Shown here piece after piece: positions 1-8,215 of a stretch of 64,000 nt of DNA. Source of the DNA: Microvirgula aerodenitrificans DSM 15089 (GTDB taxonomy: Bacteria > Pseudomonadota > Gammaproteobacteria > Burkholderiales > Aquaspirillaceae). How positions within the stretch are numbered: position 1 is the first letter of the stretch; each line of letters begins with the position of its first letter. Under the pieces are notes generated by a model. It searched no databases and was not told where the DNA came from. It worked only from the letters and a program-made list of their open reading frames with translations. A program made the position numbers and the translations under genes. The stretch covers positions 124,001-188,000 of the forward strand of contig NZ_JHVK01000002.1 of assembly GCF_000620105.1 (NCBI RefSeq), given 5' to 3'.

Positions 1-2
1 CG

Positions 3-77
3 TCCGGCTACGGGCGGGAGCTGTCCGAGTTCGGGCTGTATGAATTCGTCAATGTAAAGACATTCTGGCAACGATGA
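3..77 (+). CDS. NAD(P)-dependent aldehyde dehydrogenase, C-terminal end (partial)
   Basis: Only the last 24 codons are in the window, ending in TGA at 75-77. They read SGYGRELSEFGLYEFVNVKT plus FWQR. The pattern SGxGRELxxxGxxEFxxxKT is the usual C-terminus of aldehyde dehydrogenases of the succinate-semialdehyde dehydrogenase group, which oxidise an aldehyde to an acid with NAD(P). The stop overlaps the start of the next gene (ATGA at 74-77), so the two are translationally coupled and probably serve one catabolic operon. The substrate cannot be judged from this fragment. Confidence 0.8.
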   Translation, partial: SGYGRELSEFGLYEFVNVKTFWQR

Positions 78-1459
78 GCACTCTGACTCGCGCGGCCGAT
101 ATCGTCGGCGCCGCCCATCTGCTGACCGACACGGCCGATACCGCCGCCTATACCACCGACTGGCGCCAGCGCTTCCATGGCCGGCCACTGGCAGTCGCCC
201 TGCCCGCCACCACCGGGCAGGTCGCCGCCCTGGTGCAGCTGAGTCGCGACACCGGCACGCCGCTGGTGCCGCAGGGCGGCAATACCGGTACCGTCGGCGG
301 CGCAACGCCGGATGCCAGCGGCCGGGCCCTGGTCATCGCACTGCGGCGCATGAACGCCATCCGCGCCGTCGACCGCGACAACGCGACCGTGACTGCCGAG
401 GCCGGCTGCACGCTGGCCGAGGTCCAGGCCGCCGCCGCCGGACACGGCCTGCTGTATCCGCTGAGCCTCGCCAGCGAGGGCAGCTGCCAGATTGGTGGCA
501 ATCTTGCAGCCAATGCCGGCGGCCTGGCCGTGCTGCGCTACGGCAACACCCGCGAGCTGACGCTCGGTATCGAGGCGGTACTGCCTGACGGCCAGGTCAT
601 TCATGCCCTGAAGGGGCTGCGCAAGAACAACAGCGGCTTTGACGCCAAACAGCTGTTTATCGGCACAGAAGGCATTTTCGGCATCATCACCGCAGCCACA
701 CTGAAGCTGTATCCGCAACCGAATGCCCGTGCGACCGCACTGGTCGGTATCGACTCCCCGGCAGCGGCCGTTGCCCTGCTGCACGAACTGCATGATCGCT
801 TCGGCGACCGCCTGACCACCTTCGAGCTGATTTCCGGCCAGTGCCTGAGCCTGGTCGCCCACCATGTTCCGGAAGTGCGGCTGCCGTTCGATTGCGCCTG
901 GTCAGTGCTGTTCGAACTGTCCGACGGCGGCGAGCAGGCCGCGCTCGACGCACAACTGTTCGACTGGCTCGATGGCCGCGACGCCTTTGTCGATGCCGTG
1001 CTGGCGCAAAGCGGGCGGGAGCGGCGCGAACTGTGGCGGCTGCGCGAGGAGATTTCCGAAGCACAGCGGCGCGATGGCCCAAGCATCAAGCACGATATCG
1101 CCGTGCCGGTTTCGGCAATCCCCGCCTTTCTCGACAGTTGCGGCCGGCAGCTGGAAACGGCTTTCCCCGGCTGCCGCATCGTCACCTTCGGCCACCTCGG
1201 CGACGGCAATCTGCACTACAACATCAGCCACACCCGACCAGGCAACACCGCGCTGTTCGACGACGAGCAGCGCGTGAACGAAATCGTCTTCTCGTGTGCC
1301 TATGCATTCGACGGTACGCTGTCGGCCGAACACGGCGTCGGCCAGTTGCGCCGGCACTGGCTGGCCCGCTTCCACGACCCGGCCTCAATGAGCCTGATGC
1401 GCACGCTGAAAACCGCGCTCGACCCAGCCGGCCTGATGAACCCCGGGAAACTGCTATGA
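74..1459 (+). CDS. FAD-binding oxidoreductase, GlcD / D-2-hydroxyglutarate dehydrogenase type
   Basis: 461 residues, predicted to oxidise a D-2-hydroxy acid using FAD. The PCMH-type FAD domain occupies roughly residues 30-210 and contains PQGGNTGTVGGATPD, the flavin-binding loop, and the stretch CQIGGNLAANAGG. The C-terminal half is the FAD-linked oxidase domain, with HLGDGNLHYN, GTLSAEHGVG and the closing GLMNPGKLL seen across the GlcD, D-lactate and D-2-hydroxyglutarate dehydrogenase family. The length fits single-subunit members of this family. It begins inside the stop of the aldehyde dehydrogenase and ends inside the start of the glycerophosphodiesterase (both ATGA), so the three form one tight operon. 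The exact hydroxy acid is not decided by sequence; D-2-hydroxyglutarate or D-lactate are the likeliest. Confidence 0.85.
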   Translation: MSTLTRAADIVGAAHLLTDTADTAAYTTDWRQRFHGRPLAVALPATTGQVAALVQLSRDTGTPLVPQGGNTGTVGGATPDASGRALVIALRRMNAIRAVDRDNATVTAEAGCTLAEVQAAAAGHGLLYPLSLASEGSCQIGGNLAANAGGLAVLRYGNTRELTLGIEAVLPDGQVIHALKGLRKNNSGFDAKQLFIGTEGIFGIITAATLKLYPQPNARATALVGIDSPAAAVALLHELHDRFGDRLTTFELISGQCLSLVAHHVPEVRLPFDCAWSVLFELSDGGEQAALDAQLFDWLDGRDAFVDAVLAQSGRERRELWRLREEISEAQRRDGPSIKHDIAVPVSAIPAFLDSCGRQLETAFPGCRIVTFGHLGDGNLHYNISHTRPGNTALFDDEQRVNEIVFSCAYAFDGTLSAEHGVGQLRRHWLARFHDPASMSLMRTLKTALDPAGLMNPGKLL

Positions 1460-2196
1460 ACATGTTGCGCTGGCCCTACCCGCACCTGATCGCCCATCGT
1501 GGCGGCGGGCGCTTCGCGCCGGAAAACACCGCCGCCGCCCTGCTGGCCGGCTCGGTGTTCGGCTACCGGATGGCGGAATTCGACGTCAAGCTCAGCAGCG
1601 ACAATATCGCTTTCCTGCTGCACGACGATACGCTGGACCGCACCACCAACAGTTGCGGCCCGGCGGCAGACTGGCGCTGGGCCGAGCTGGCCACCCTTGA
1701 TGCCGGCAGCGGTTTCGATCCCCGCTTTGCCGACGAGCCGCTGCCGACGCTGGCCGATGCCGCGCGCATCTGCCTTGAGCACGGCATCCACGCCAATGTC
1801 GAGATCAAGCCCTGCCCCGGCCGCGAAGTGCAGACCGGCAAGCTGGTCGCCCAGGAATGCCTGCGCCGCTGGGGACGCGCCACCATCCCGCCGCTGCTGT
1901 CGTCATTCTCGGCTGACGCACTGTCAGCCGCGCGCGAGGCCGCGCCACCGCTGAACTATGCCTGGCTGATCGAGGACACGCTGCCGTCCGACTGGCTCAC
2001 CACTGCGCAACAGCTCGGCGTGATCGCACTGGACATCGACCACACCCTGGTCGATGCCGACCTTGTCACAGCCATCCACGACGCCGGGCTGGCCCTGATG
2101 TGCTGGACCGTGGACGACCCGGCGCGGGCCGCCAGCCTGTTCCGGCTGGGCGTGGACGCCATCTGCACCGATGCGCTGGATGCACTGCAGCCCTGA
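1456..2196 (+). CDS. ugpQ: Glycerophosphodiester phosphodiesterase
   Basis: 246 residues. It hydrolyses glycerophosphodiesters to glycerol 3-phosphate and an alcohol. The GDPD signature is intact: LIAHRGGGRFAPENT near residue 10 supplies the catalytic HRG, followed by HDDTLDRTTN with the second catalytic His and metal-binding acids, then NVEIKP around residue 115. There is no signal peptide, so a cytoplasmic UgpQ-like enzyme is expected rather than periplasmic GlpQ. The ATG at 1456 overlaps the stop of the preceding FAD oxidase. An open frame extends further upstream in the same phase but is only the shadow of that oxidase. Confidence 0.92.
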   Translation: MNMLRWPYPHLIAHRGGGRFAPENTAAALLAGSVFGYRMAEFDVKLSSDNIAFLLHDDTLDRTTNSCGPAADWRWAELATLDAGSGFDPRFADEPLPTLADAARICLEHGIHANVEIKPCPGREVQTGKLVAQECLRRWGRATIPPLLSSFSADALSAAREAAPPLNYAWLIEDTLPSDWLTTAQQLGVIALDIDHTLVDADLVTAIHDAGLALMCWTVDDPARAASLFRLGVDAICTDALDALQP

Positions 2197-2297
2197 GAGG
2201 GCATCGCCATTCCCTCCGAAAGCAAGAGCGCTGCCCGGCCAAAACCGGACAGGCTTGATATGCTGTTCATTTCACCCCCGACAGACAAAGCAGACTA

Positions 2298-3065
2298 GTG
2301 AAACTCGCCACCTGGAACGTCAATTCCCTGAAAGTGCGCCTGCCGCACGTCATCGACTGGCTCGCCGACAACCCGGTCGACGCGCTGTGCCTGCAGGAGC
2401 TGAAGCTCGACCAGGACAAGTTTCCGGTCGCCGAACTGGAAGCCGTCGGCTATCACGCCGCCTGGTCCGGGCAGAAGACCTACAACGGTGTCGCCATCCT
2501 CACCCGCGCCCCGCAGCAGCCGCAGGACGTGATCGCCGGCATTCCCGGCTATGACGACCCGCAGCGCCGCCTGCTCGCCGCCACCGTCGGCGACGTGCGC
2601 GTCATTTCGGCCTACTGCGTCAATGGCGAGTCGCTGAGCAGCGACAAGTATGCGTACAAGCTCGACTGGTATGCACGGCTGGCAGATTTCGTTGCCGACG
2701 AGCTGAGCCGGCATCCGCGGCTGGCGCTGGCCGGCGACTTCAATATCGCACCGGACGATCGCGATCTGTACGATCCGGCCGGCTGGGCCGGTCAGGTGCT
2801 GTGTTCGGACGCGGAGCGGGCCGCCTTCCAGCGCCTGCTCGGTCTGGGACTCAGTGATGCGTTCCGGCAGTTGAACGACGAGGCCGGCTGCTACTCGTGG
2901 TGGGACTACCGCCAGGGCATGTTCCGCCGCGACAAGGGGCTGCGCATCGACCATGTGCTGCTGTCGGCGCCGCTGGCGGCCGGACTCGACGCGTGCGTGA
3001 TCGACAAGACGCCGCGTCGCTGGGAGCGCCCCAGCGACCACGCGCCTGTCGTCGCCTCGTTCTAG
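2298..3065 (+). CDS. xthA: Exodeoxyribonuclease III
   Basis: 255 residues with a GTG start. It is a class II AP endonuclease and 3'-5' exonuclease of base excision repair. The exonuclease-endonuclease-phosphatase motifs are complete: ATWNVNSLKVR at the N-terminus, LQELKLDQ (metal-binding Glu), GDFNIAPDDRD (catalytic Asp and Asn), RIDHVLLS and the final SDHAPV (catalytic His). Length matches bacterial ExoIII. It stands about 100 bases after ugpQ. Its stop codon shares two bases with the stop of dadA on the opposite strand, so the two genes converge without a spacer. Confidence 0.96.
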   Translation: MKLATWNVNSLKVRLPHVIDWLADNPVDALCLQELKLDQDKFPVAELEAVGYHAAWSGQKTYNGVAILTRAPQQPQDVIAGIPGYDDPQRRLLAATVGDVRVISAYCVNGESLSSDKYAYKLDWYARLADFVADELSRHPRLALAGDFNIAPDDRDLYDPAGWAGQVLCSDAERAAFQRLLGLGLSDAFRQLNDEAGCYSWWDYRQGMFRRDKGLRIDHVLLSAPLAAGLDACVIDKTPRRWERPSDHAPVVASF

Positions 3066-4318
3066 CGGAACAGGGCGAAGTCGATGCCGGCCGGCCGGCC
3101 ACTGATGATGTCGGCCAGCAGGCGGCCGGACCCCGGGCCCTCGGTCCAGCCGAGCGTGCCGTGGCCGGTATTCAGGAACAGGTTGCCATAGCGGCGCACC
3201 CGGCCGATCAGCGGCACATTCGATGGCGTCGACGGCCGCAGTCCGGTCCAGTACTGCGGCCGGGTGTAGTCCGCCGCATCCGGGAACAGCGCCTGCGCCC
3301 GGGTGGTCAGCGCCGCGCAGCGCACCGGGTCAAGGTGACTGGAGTAACCGCTGAGTTCTGCCGTGCCGGCCACGCGCAGGCGGTCGCCAAGCCGCGAGAA
3401 CACGATATGGTGGGATTCGTCGGTGATGCTGAGCTGCGGCGCCCGCGACGGGTCGCTCACGGCAAAGGTGGCCGAATAGCCCTTGGTCGGATACACCGGC
3501 AGGTGCACGCCCAGCGGCTGCGCCAGCAGCGGTGAATGGCTGCCCAGCGCCAGCACGTAGGCATCGGCATGTTCGCTGCGATAGAAGCCGTCCGGCCCGG
3601 TCACCGACACGCCGGTCAGTTGCTGCCCGTCATGCTCCAGCGCATTGATGCGGGTGTTGAACAGGAAGCGGACCCCGTTGTCGGCACACAGGGCAGCCAG
3701 CTTGCGGGTGAACAGACCGGCGTCGCCGCTCTCGTCGTCCGCACAGTAGGTCGCGCCGGCCAGGGTCGGTGCAACGTTCGCCAGCGCCGGGTCGAGCGCG
3801 GCCAGTTCCCCCGGTTCGACCAGGCGACGGTCGATGCCGAACGGGCGCATCCACTCGGCGCATTCGGCGGCGTGGTCCAGTTCCTTGCGGGTCTGGTACA
3901 GGCAGACAATGCCCCGGGTGCACTGGTCATAGTGGATGCCGGTTTCCTCACGCAGCGCCTGCAGGCTCTGCCGGCTGTACAGGCCGAGCGCCAGCATCTG
4001 GCTCATGTTCCGCCGCAGGCGGCTGTCGCGGCACTCGAGCAGGAAGCGCACGCCCCAGTCCCACTGCCGCGGGTCCGGCTTCGGCCGGAACAGCAGCGGT
4101 GAATCAGCCCGCCCCAGCCAGCGCAGGATCTGCAGCGGCGCGTCCGGCGAGGCCCACGGCACCGACTGGCTGACCGAGATCTGGCCGCCATTGGCAAAGC
4201 TGGTTTCCAGCGCGGCGTCGCCCTGGCGGTCGATCACGACCACCTCGTGCCCGGCCCGGGACAGATACCAGGCTGTGCATACGCCGACCACGCCGGCGCC
4301 CATCACGATGACTTTCAT
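3062..4318 (-). CDS. dadA: D-amino acid dehydrogenase
   Basis: 418 residues. A membrane-associated flavoenzyme that deaminates D-amino acids, especially D-alanine, to 2-oxo acids and passes electrons to the respiratory chain. The N-terminus MKVIVMGAGVVGVCTAWYLS is the FAD Rossmann fold (GxGxxG). SFANGGQISVSQ is the family motif after it, and the C-terminal FAD contact GHGTLGWTEGPGSG is present. I chose the ATG at 4316-4318; an in-phase upstream extension lacks the family fold. It lies 25 bases downstream of cheR on the same strand, a combination with no obvious functional logic. Confidence 0.93.
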   Translation of the reverse strand: MKVIVMGAGVVGVCTAWYLSRAGHEVVVIDRQGDAALETSFANGGQISVSQSVPWASPDAPLQILRWLGRADSPLLFRPKPDPRQWDWGVRFLLECRDSRLRRNMSQMLALGLYSRQSLQALREETGIHYDQCTRGIVCLYQTRKELDHAAECAEWMRPFGIDRRLVEPGELAALDPALANVAPTLAGATYCADDESGDAGLFTRKLAALCADNGVRFLFNTRINALEHDGQQLTGVSVTGPDGFYRSEHADAYVLALGSHSPLLAQPLGVHLPVYPTKGYSATFAVSDPSRAPQLSITDESHHIVFSRLGDRLRVAGTAELSGYSSHLDPVRCAALTTRAQALFPDAADYTRPQYWTGLRPSTPSNVPLIGRVRRYGNLFLNTGHGTLGWTEGPGSGRLLADIISGRPAGIDFALFR

Positions 4319-4343
4319 TCCTTGTCCGTAAACCTTGTCCGCG

Positions 4344-5228
4344 TTACCGGGGGGCACTGCCCGCCGCCGGCTCCAGCGAATACACGGTCTTGCCGCGCAG
4401 ACGGAAGCGCGGATTGGCCTGGTGGAAATTCTCCGAGTGGCCGACAAACAGCAGGCCATCCGGGCGCAGCAGCGGCGCAAACTTGTTAAGGACTTCCAGC
4501 TGGGTCGCGCGATCGAAATAGATCATCACGTTGCGGCAGAAGATGGCATCGAAGCCGCTCTTCAGTCCCCAGCTCACCGGTGATTCGATCAGGTTGATGC
4601 GGCAGAAGCGCAGGCGCTCGCGCAGCGCCGCCTTTGCCTTGCCACGGCCATCGGGCAGGCGGTCGAAGTAGCGGGCCGACAGCCCCGGCGGCAGCTTGGC
4701 CAGCACGTCGGCGGCATACACGCCTTCCGCTGCCGTCTTCAGCACCTGGGTATCCAGGTCAGAGGCGACCACTTCGATGCGCGGCGCCCGCGCCATGCCG
4801 GAGACGGCTTCCAGCGCGGTGATGGCGATCGAGTACGGTTCCTCACCGGTCGACGCCGCGCTGCACCAGATGCGCAGCTCGGTGGCGCCGGCGGCCGCAC
4901 GGGCCTTCAGGTGTTCGGCCAGCAGCGGGAAATGATGCTCTTCGCGGAAGAAGTAGGTCAGATTGGTCGTCAGCGCGTTGACGAACAGCTCCAGTTCGCT
5001 ACGACCGGCCGGCGATTCCAGCAGATCCAGGTAGACGGCAAAGCCGCCGAGCCCGAGGCTGCGGATGCGCTTGACCAGCCGGCCATAGACCATGTCCTTC
5101 TTGCTGACGTTCAGCGAAATGCCCGCATAGTGGCGAATGGCGTTGCGGATGCGTTCGAAATCACGCTCGGTAAAATCGAACTCACGCGAAAAAGCGGACG
5201 AGGCGGACGGCAGGGAAGAGGCATTCAT
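4344..5228 (-). CDS. cheR: Chemotaxis protein methyltransferase CheR
   Basis: About 294 residues from the ATG at 5228; a TTG nine codons upstream is possible but weaker. It methylates glutamates of chemoreceptors using S-adenosylmethionine, giving adaptation. The N-terminal CheR helical domain begins with FDFTERDFERIRNAIRHYAG; the SAM-binding domain has IWCSAASTGEEPYSIAI (motif I), VVASDLDTQVL and the conserved IFCRNVMIYFD; the C-terminal LLFVGHSENF is also typical. There is no TPR extension. It is separated from the main chemotaxis cluster by more than 20 kb, and no cheB is adjacent. Confidence 0.95.
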   Translation of the reverse strand: MNASSLPSASSAFSREFDFTERDFERIRNAIRHYAGISLNVSKKDMVYGRLVKRIRSLGLGGFAVYLDLLESPAGRSELELFVNALTTNLTYFFREEHHFPLLAEHLKARAAAGATELRIWCSAASTGEEPYSIAITALEAVSGMARAPRIEVVASDLDTQVLKTAAEGVYAADVLAKLPPGLSARYFDRLPDGRGKAKAALRERLRFCRINLIESPVSWGLKSGFDAIFCRNVMIYFDRATQLEVLNKFAPLLRPDGLLFVGHSENFHQANPRFRLRGKTVYSLEPAAGSAPR

Positions 5229-5261
5229 ACAGGCGGTTCGATCCCGGTTAGACAACGATCA

Positions 5262-5292
5262 CAAACGAAAAGCCCAAGCAAGCTTGGGCTTT
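5262..5292 (-). terminator. Rho-independent terminator after erpA
   Basis: An 11-base inverted repeat (5269-5279 pairing with 5282-5292, AAAGCCCAAGC / GCTTGGGCTTT) is followed on the minus strand by a T-rich tract. It lies between the erpA stop and the cheR start and would end the erpA transcript. Confidence 0.85.
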
Positions 5293-5349
5293 GCTAAAGG
5301 GAATATCGACCACGAATGATATCCCCTTGATGTCCAGTCAGTAAGAGGC

Positions 5350-5700
5350 TTACACCGAGAACGACGACCCGCAACCGCAGGTCGAGGTGGCATTCGGATT
5401 CTTGATCACGAACTGCGAGCCCTCGATGCTTTCCTGATAATCGATTTCCGCGCCGACCAGATACTGGTAGCTCATCGGATCGATCAGCAGCGTGACGCCA
5501 CCCTTCACGAACTGGGAGTCGTCTTCGTTGGCGATTTCGTCAAAAGTGAAACCGTACTGAAAACCGGAGCAACCGCCGCCGGTCACGAAGACGCGCAGCT
5601 TCAGATCAGGGTTGCCTTCTTCTGCGATCAGTTCGCTCACCTTGGACACCGCGCTGTCGGTAAAAACGAGCGGCAGCGGCATTTCGGTTACAGCGTTCAT
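5350..5700 (-). CDS. erpA: Iron-sulfur cluster insertion protein ErpA
   Basis: 116 residues of the A-type carrier (HesB/IscA) family that delivers iron-sulfur clusters to apoproteins. The three conserved cysteines are present: one in [13 protein letters not shown] and two in the C-terminal [12 protein letters not shown]. The ATG at 5700 is preferred because a GGAG sits nine bases upstream; the in-phase ATG three codons earlier touches that GGAG. It is a single-gene unit with its own terminator. In this lineage it is likely required to mature complex I and other respiratory Fe-S enzymes. Confidence 0.95.
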   Translation of the reverse strand: MNAVTEMPLPLVFTDSAVSKVSELIAEEGNPDLKLRVFVTGGGCSGFQYGFTFDEIANEDDSQFVKGGVTLLIDPMSYQYLVGAEIDYQESIEGSQFVIKNPNATSTCGCGSSFSV

Positions 5701-5827
5701 GTGTTCCATCTCCAGTAAACGTCAAGATGGATTATCCGCTGTCGATCTGGCAAAAGCAACGAGGCCGGCAGTAGGGTTTTGCCATCAGGACAACGGCTTA
5801 GCGCCGTAGCCCCGATGGTGCCCCGGC

Positions 5828-6856
5828 TCAGGGCATCAGCGGCACGATATCCAGCCCGGCCGCCTCGTCGAAGCCGAACATCAGGTTCAGGTTCTGCACT
5901 GCCTGCCCGGCCGCGCCCTTGACCAGATTGTCGATGACGGACAGCACCACCACGGTATCCCCGCCCTGCGGCCGGTGCACGGCAATGCGGCACAGGTTGG
6001 CGCCGCGTACCGAACGCGTTTCCGGGTGACTGCCGGCCGGCAGTACGTCGACGAACGGTTCATCGTGATAGCGCTGCTCGAACAGTGCCTGCAGGTCGAT
6101 GTCCCGGTCCAGCCGGCCGTACAGCGTGGCGTGGATGCCGCGCACCATCGGCGTCAGGTGCGGCACGAAGGTCAGCCCGACCGGCGCGCCCGACACCCGC
6201 GACAGGCCCTGACGGATTTCCGGCAGGTGGCGGTGCCCGGCAACGCCATAGGCCTTGAAGCTGTCGGTCGACTCGGCAAACAGCGCGCCGACCTCCGCCT
6301 TGCGCCCGGCGCCGGACACGCCGGACTTGCAGTCGGCGATCAGCGTCGCGGTATCGATGACGCCAGCCTCGATCAGCGGCAGGAAGCCCAGTTGCACCGC
6401 CGTCGGGTAACACCCCGGGTTGGCAATCAGCCGCGCATCGCGGATGGCCTCGCGGTTGACTTCCGGCAGCCCGTACACGGCCTCGGCCACCAGCGACGGC
6501 GCAGCATGCGTCATGCCGTACCACTTTTCCCATTCAGCGATGTCGCGAATGCGGAAGTCGGCAGCCAGGTCGATCACGCGCACGCCGGCATCGAGCAGGG
6601 CCACCGCCTCGTTCATGGCGATGCCGTTCGGCGTGGCGAAGAACACCACGTCGCACTGCGCCAGCCCGGCCGACTCCGGCGCCGAAAACGCCAGATCGAC
6701 CCGGCCGCGCAGGCTCGGGAACATGGCATCGACTCGCAGGCCGGCTTCCTTGCGCGAGGTAATGGCTTTCAACTCGACCCCGGGGTGCCTGGAAAGCAGG
6801 CGCAGGAGTTCGACTCCGGTATACCCGGTGCCGCCGACGATGCCGACCTTGATCAT
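5828..6856 (-). CDS. argC: N-acetyl-gamma-glutamyl-phosphate reductase
   Basis: 342 residues. Third step of arginine biosynthesis, NADPH reduction of N-acetylglutamyl phosphate to the semialdehyde. It starts with the nucleotide-binding [20 protein letters not shown]. The catalytic Cys149 lies in [13 protein letters not shown] and the later [15 protein letters not shown] holds the family His-containing loop. The length fits the long type 1 ArgC. The ATG at 6856 directly precedes the Rossmann motif, so the upstream in-phase extension was dropped. No other arg genes are near. It lies just downstream of the rpsI terminator. Confidence 0.96.
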   Translation of the reverse strand: MIKVGIVGGTGYTGVELLRLLSRHPGVELKAITSRKEAGLRVDAMFPSLRGRVDLAFSAPESAGLAQCDVVFFATPNGIAMNEAVALLDAGVRVIDLAADFRIRDIAEWEKWYGMTHAAPSLVAEAVYGLPEVNREAIRDARLIANPGCYPTAVQLGFLPLIEAGVIDTATLIADCKSGVSGAGRKAEVGALFAESTDSFKAYGVAGHRHLPEIRQGLSRVSGAPVGLTFVPHLTPMVRGIHATLYGRLDRDIDLQALFEQRYHDEPFVDVLPAGSHPETRSVRGANLCRIAVHRPQGGDTVVVLSVIDNLVKGAAGQAVQNLNLMFGFDEAAGLDIVPLMP

Positions 6857-6919
6857 CTGATGTCCTTGAAAAGTAAATTTGCGTCGTAAAAAAGCAATAG
6901 TAACGCGCAATCGGCAATG

Positions 6920-6945
6920 AAAAAAGCCACCCGGAGGTGGCTTTT
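6920..6945 (-). terminator. Rho-independent terminator of rplM-rpsI
   Basis: A perfect 10-base stem (6922-6931 with 6936-6945, AAAAGCCACC / GGTGGCTTTT) and a CGGA loop, with a T tract on the minus strand. It sits 25 bases after the rpsI stop. Confidence 0.9.
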
Positions 6946-6970
6946 CTGGTGTCCCGCATTCTGCGAGCGA

Positions 6971-7363
6971 TTAACGCTTGGAGAACTGTTTGCGGCGACG
7001 GGCCTTGTGCAGACCGACTTTCTTCCGTTCAACTTCACGAGCATCGCGAGTCACGAAGCCGGCGGCCGACAGGGTCGGCTTGAGTTCGGTCGAGAAGTCG
7101 ATCAGAGCACGGGTGATGCCGTGACGCACAGCACCGGCCTGACCGGTTTCGCCACCACCGACGACGTTGACAAGGATGTCGAACGAGTCGAGATGTTCGG
7201 TCAGGGTCAGCGGCTGGCGGATCACCATGCGGCCGGTTTCGCGGGCGAAGTATTCGTCAACCGGCTTGCCGTTGACGGTGATCTTGCCCGAACCCTTGAT
7301 CATGAACACACGTGCTACCGCGCTCTTGCGGCGGCCAGTGCCGTAGTAGTATTTGCCGTTCAT
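6971..7363 (-). CDS. rpsI: 30S ribosomal protein S9
   Basis: 130 residues, full length. The N-terminus [20 protein letters not shown] and the very basic tail ending in RRRKQFSKR, which reaches toward the P-site tRNA, are diagnostic. It follows rplM by 16 bases, the conserved L13-S9 operon, and is followed by a strong terminator. Confidence 0.98.
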   Translation of the reverse strand: MNGKYYYGTGRRKSAVARVFMIKGSGKITVNGKPVDEYFARETGRMVIRQPLTLTEHLDSFDILVNVVGGGETGQAGAVRHGITRALIDFSTELKPTLSAAGFVTRDAREVERKKVGLHKARRRKQFSKR

Positions 7364-7379
7364 TTACTGAGCCTCAGAT

Positions 7380-7808
7380 TCAGATTGCCAGCGCCTTGGG
7401 CTGCTGCGCGGTGTGCGGGTGCTCGGTACCAGCGTACACCTTGAGTTTCTTGATCATTGCGTAACCAAGCGGACCCTTCGGCAGCATGCCCTTGACGGCT
7501 TTTTCCAGAACGCGCTCAGGGAACTGGTTTTGCAGTTCGGTGAAGTTGCGCTCGTAGATGCCGCCCGGGTAGCCGGTGTGACGGTAATACTTCTTGTCGA
7601 GTGCCTTGTTGCCGGTCACACGCAGCTTGTCAACGTTGACGACTACGATGTAGTCGCCGGTATCGACGTGCGGAGTGTATTCCGGCTTGTGCTTGCCACG
7701 CAGGCGGTGGGCGATCTCGGCGGCCAGGCGGCCGAGCACCAGGTCAGTAGCGTCGACGACGAACCAGTCGCGCTTCACCTCATGCGGCTTGGCAGAGAAG
7801 GTCTTCAT
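7380..7808 (-). CDS. rplM: 50S ribosomal protein L13
   Basis: 142 residues, full length. [19 protein letters not shown] at the start, [22 protein letters not shown] and the conserved [12 protein letters not shown]-like segment (here [12 protein letters not shown]) identify it. First gene of the rplM-rpsI operon. A purine-rich GGAAGAG lies just before the ATG, and a near-consensus sigma-70 promoter lies 36-64 bases upstream. Confidence 0.98.
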   Translation of the reverse strand: MKTFSAKPHEVKRDWFVVDATDLVLGRLAAEIAHRLRGKHKPEYTPHVDTGDYIVVVNVDKLRVTGNKALDKKYYRHTGYPGGIYERNFTELQNQFPERVLEKAVKGMLPKGPLGYAMIKKLKVYAGTEHPHTAQQPKALAI

Positions 7809-7843
7809 GGATCTCTTCCAGTCGAAATTCTTGAAAGCTGCCG

Positions 7844-7872
7844 ATTCTATACAGCCGTCCTGCCACTGTCAA
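7844..7872 (-). promoter_or_regulatory. Sigma-70 promoter of rplM-rpsI
   Basis: On the minus strand TTGACA (7872-7867) is followed by a 17-base spacer and TAGAAT (7849-7844). That is a perfect -35 and a 5/6 -10 at optimal spacing, predicting a short leader of about 30 bases before rplM. This fits strong constitutive ribosomal protein expression. Confidence 0.85.
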
Positions 7873-8215
7873 ACCGCGACGAGAGAAGGAAACAGGGAAA
7901 TTGCCCGAAAAATCGCGGGCTTGCGGGCGATCGCCCGTCAACGCCGCCCGCTGGGCGCTTTCGCGACGCAACATCGTCGATACCGCAGCATGACCGCCCC
8001 GGAATGGCGGGAAAAAAAAGCGCAACCGGCGTTGCCAGCTGCGCATAAGTTCCACCTAAATAAGGAGGATGGAGGAGACAACACCAAAACGCCATATTGC
8101 ATGGAACGTCTTGATGCACTGCAAATTATGGTAATGCCTTACGCACTTGGCAAGGCTTTTTTGTGCAGTGCAGTATAACTGTCTCCGTTTCACCGGATTC
8201 GTGCCCTTTGCCGGC
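7873..8215. other. Intergenic region between rplM and relA
   Basis: No gene of normal size is visible. From rplM outward it holds a 14-base perfect palindrome (7924-7937, CGGGCGATCGCCCG), a T8 terminator on the minus strand (8012-8035), a purine-rich AAGGAGGATGGAGGAGA stretch on the plus strand (8062-8078), and nested inverted repeats: TGCACTGCA at 8115-8123 pairing with TGCAGTGCA at 8164-8172, enclosing GCCTT/AAGGC. A minus-strand TATACT lies at 8172-8177. The arrangement could be the relA 3' untranslated region or a separate small RNA (see findings). Confidence 0.6.
8012..8035 (-). terminator. Rho-independent terminator, minus strand, downstream of relA
   Basis: Minus strand GCAAC-GCCG-GTTGC (8035-8022) with an alternative outer GCGCA/TGCGC pairing, followed directly by GC and eight T residues (plus-strand A run 8012-8019). 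It ends either the relA transcript, about 180 bases past its stop, or an intergenic RNA. Confidence 0.75.

Noticed and set aside
5781-5819. Nested hairpin between erpA and argC as a terminator
   Set aside because: Stems are present (GCCATC/GATGG, ACGGC/GCCGT) but no T run follows on either strand.
8069-8178. Short plus-strand open frames (21-25 codons) behind AAGGAGG
   Set aside because: The ribosome-binding-like sequence either touches the start codon or lies 23 bases away; the region is better explained as minus-strand RNA.
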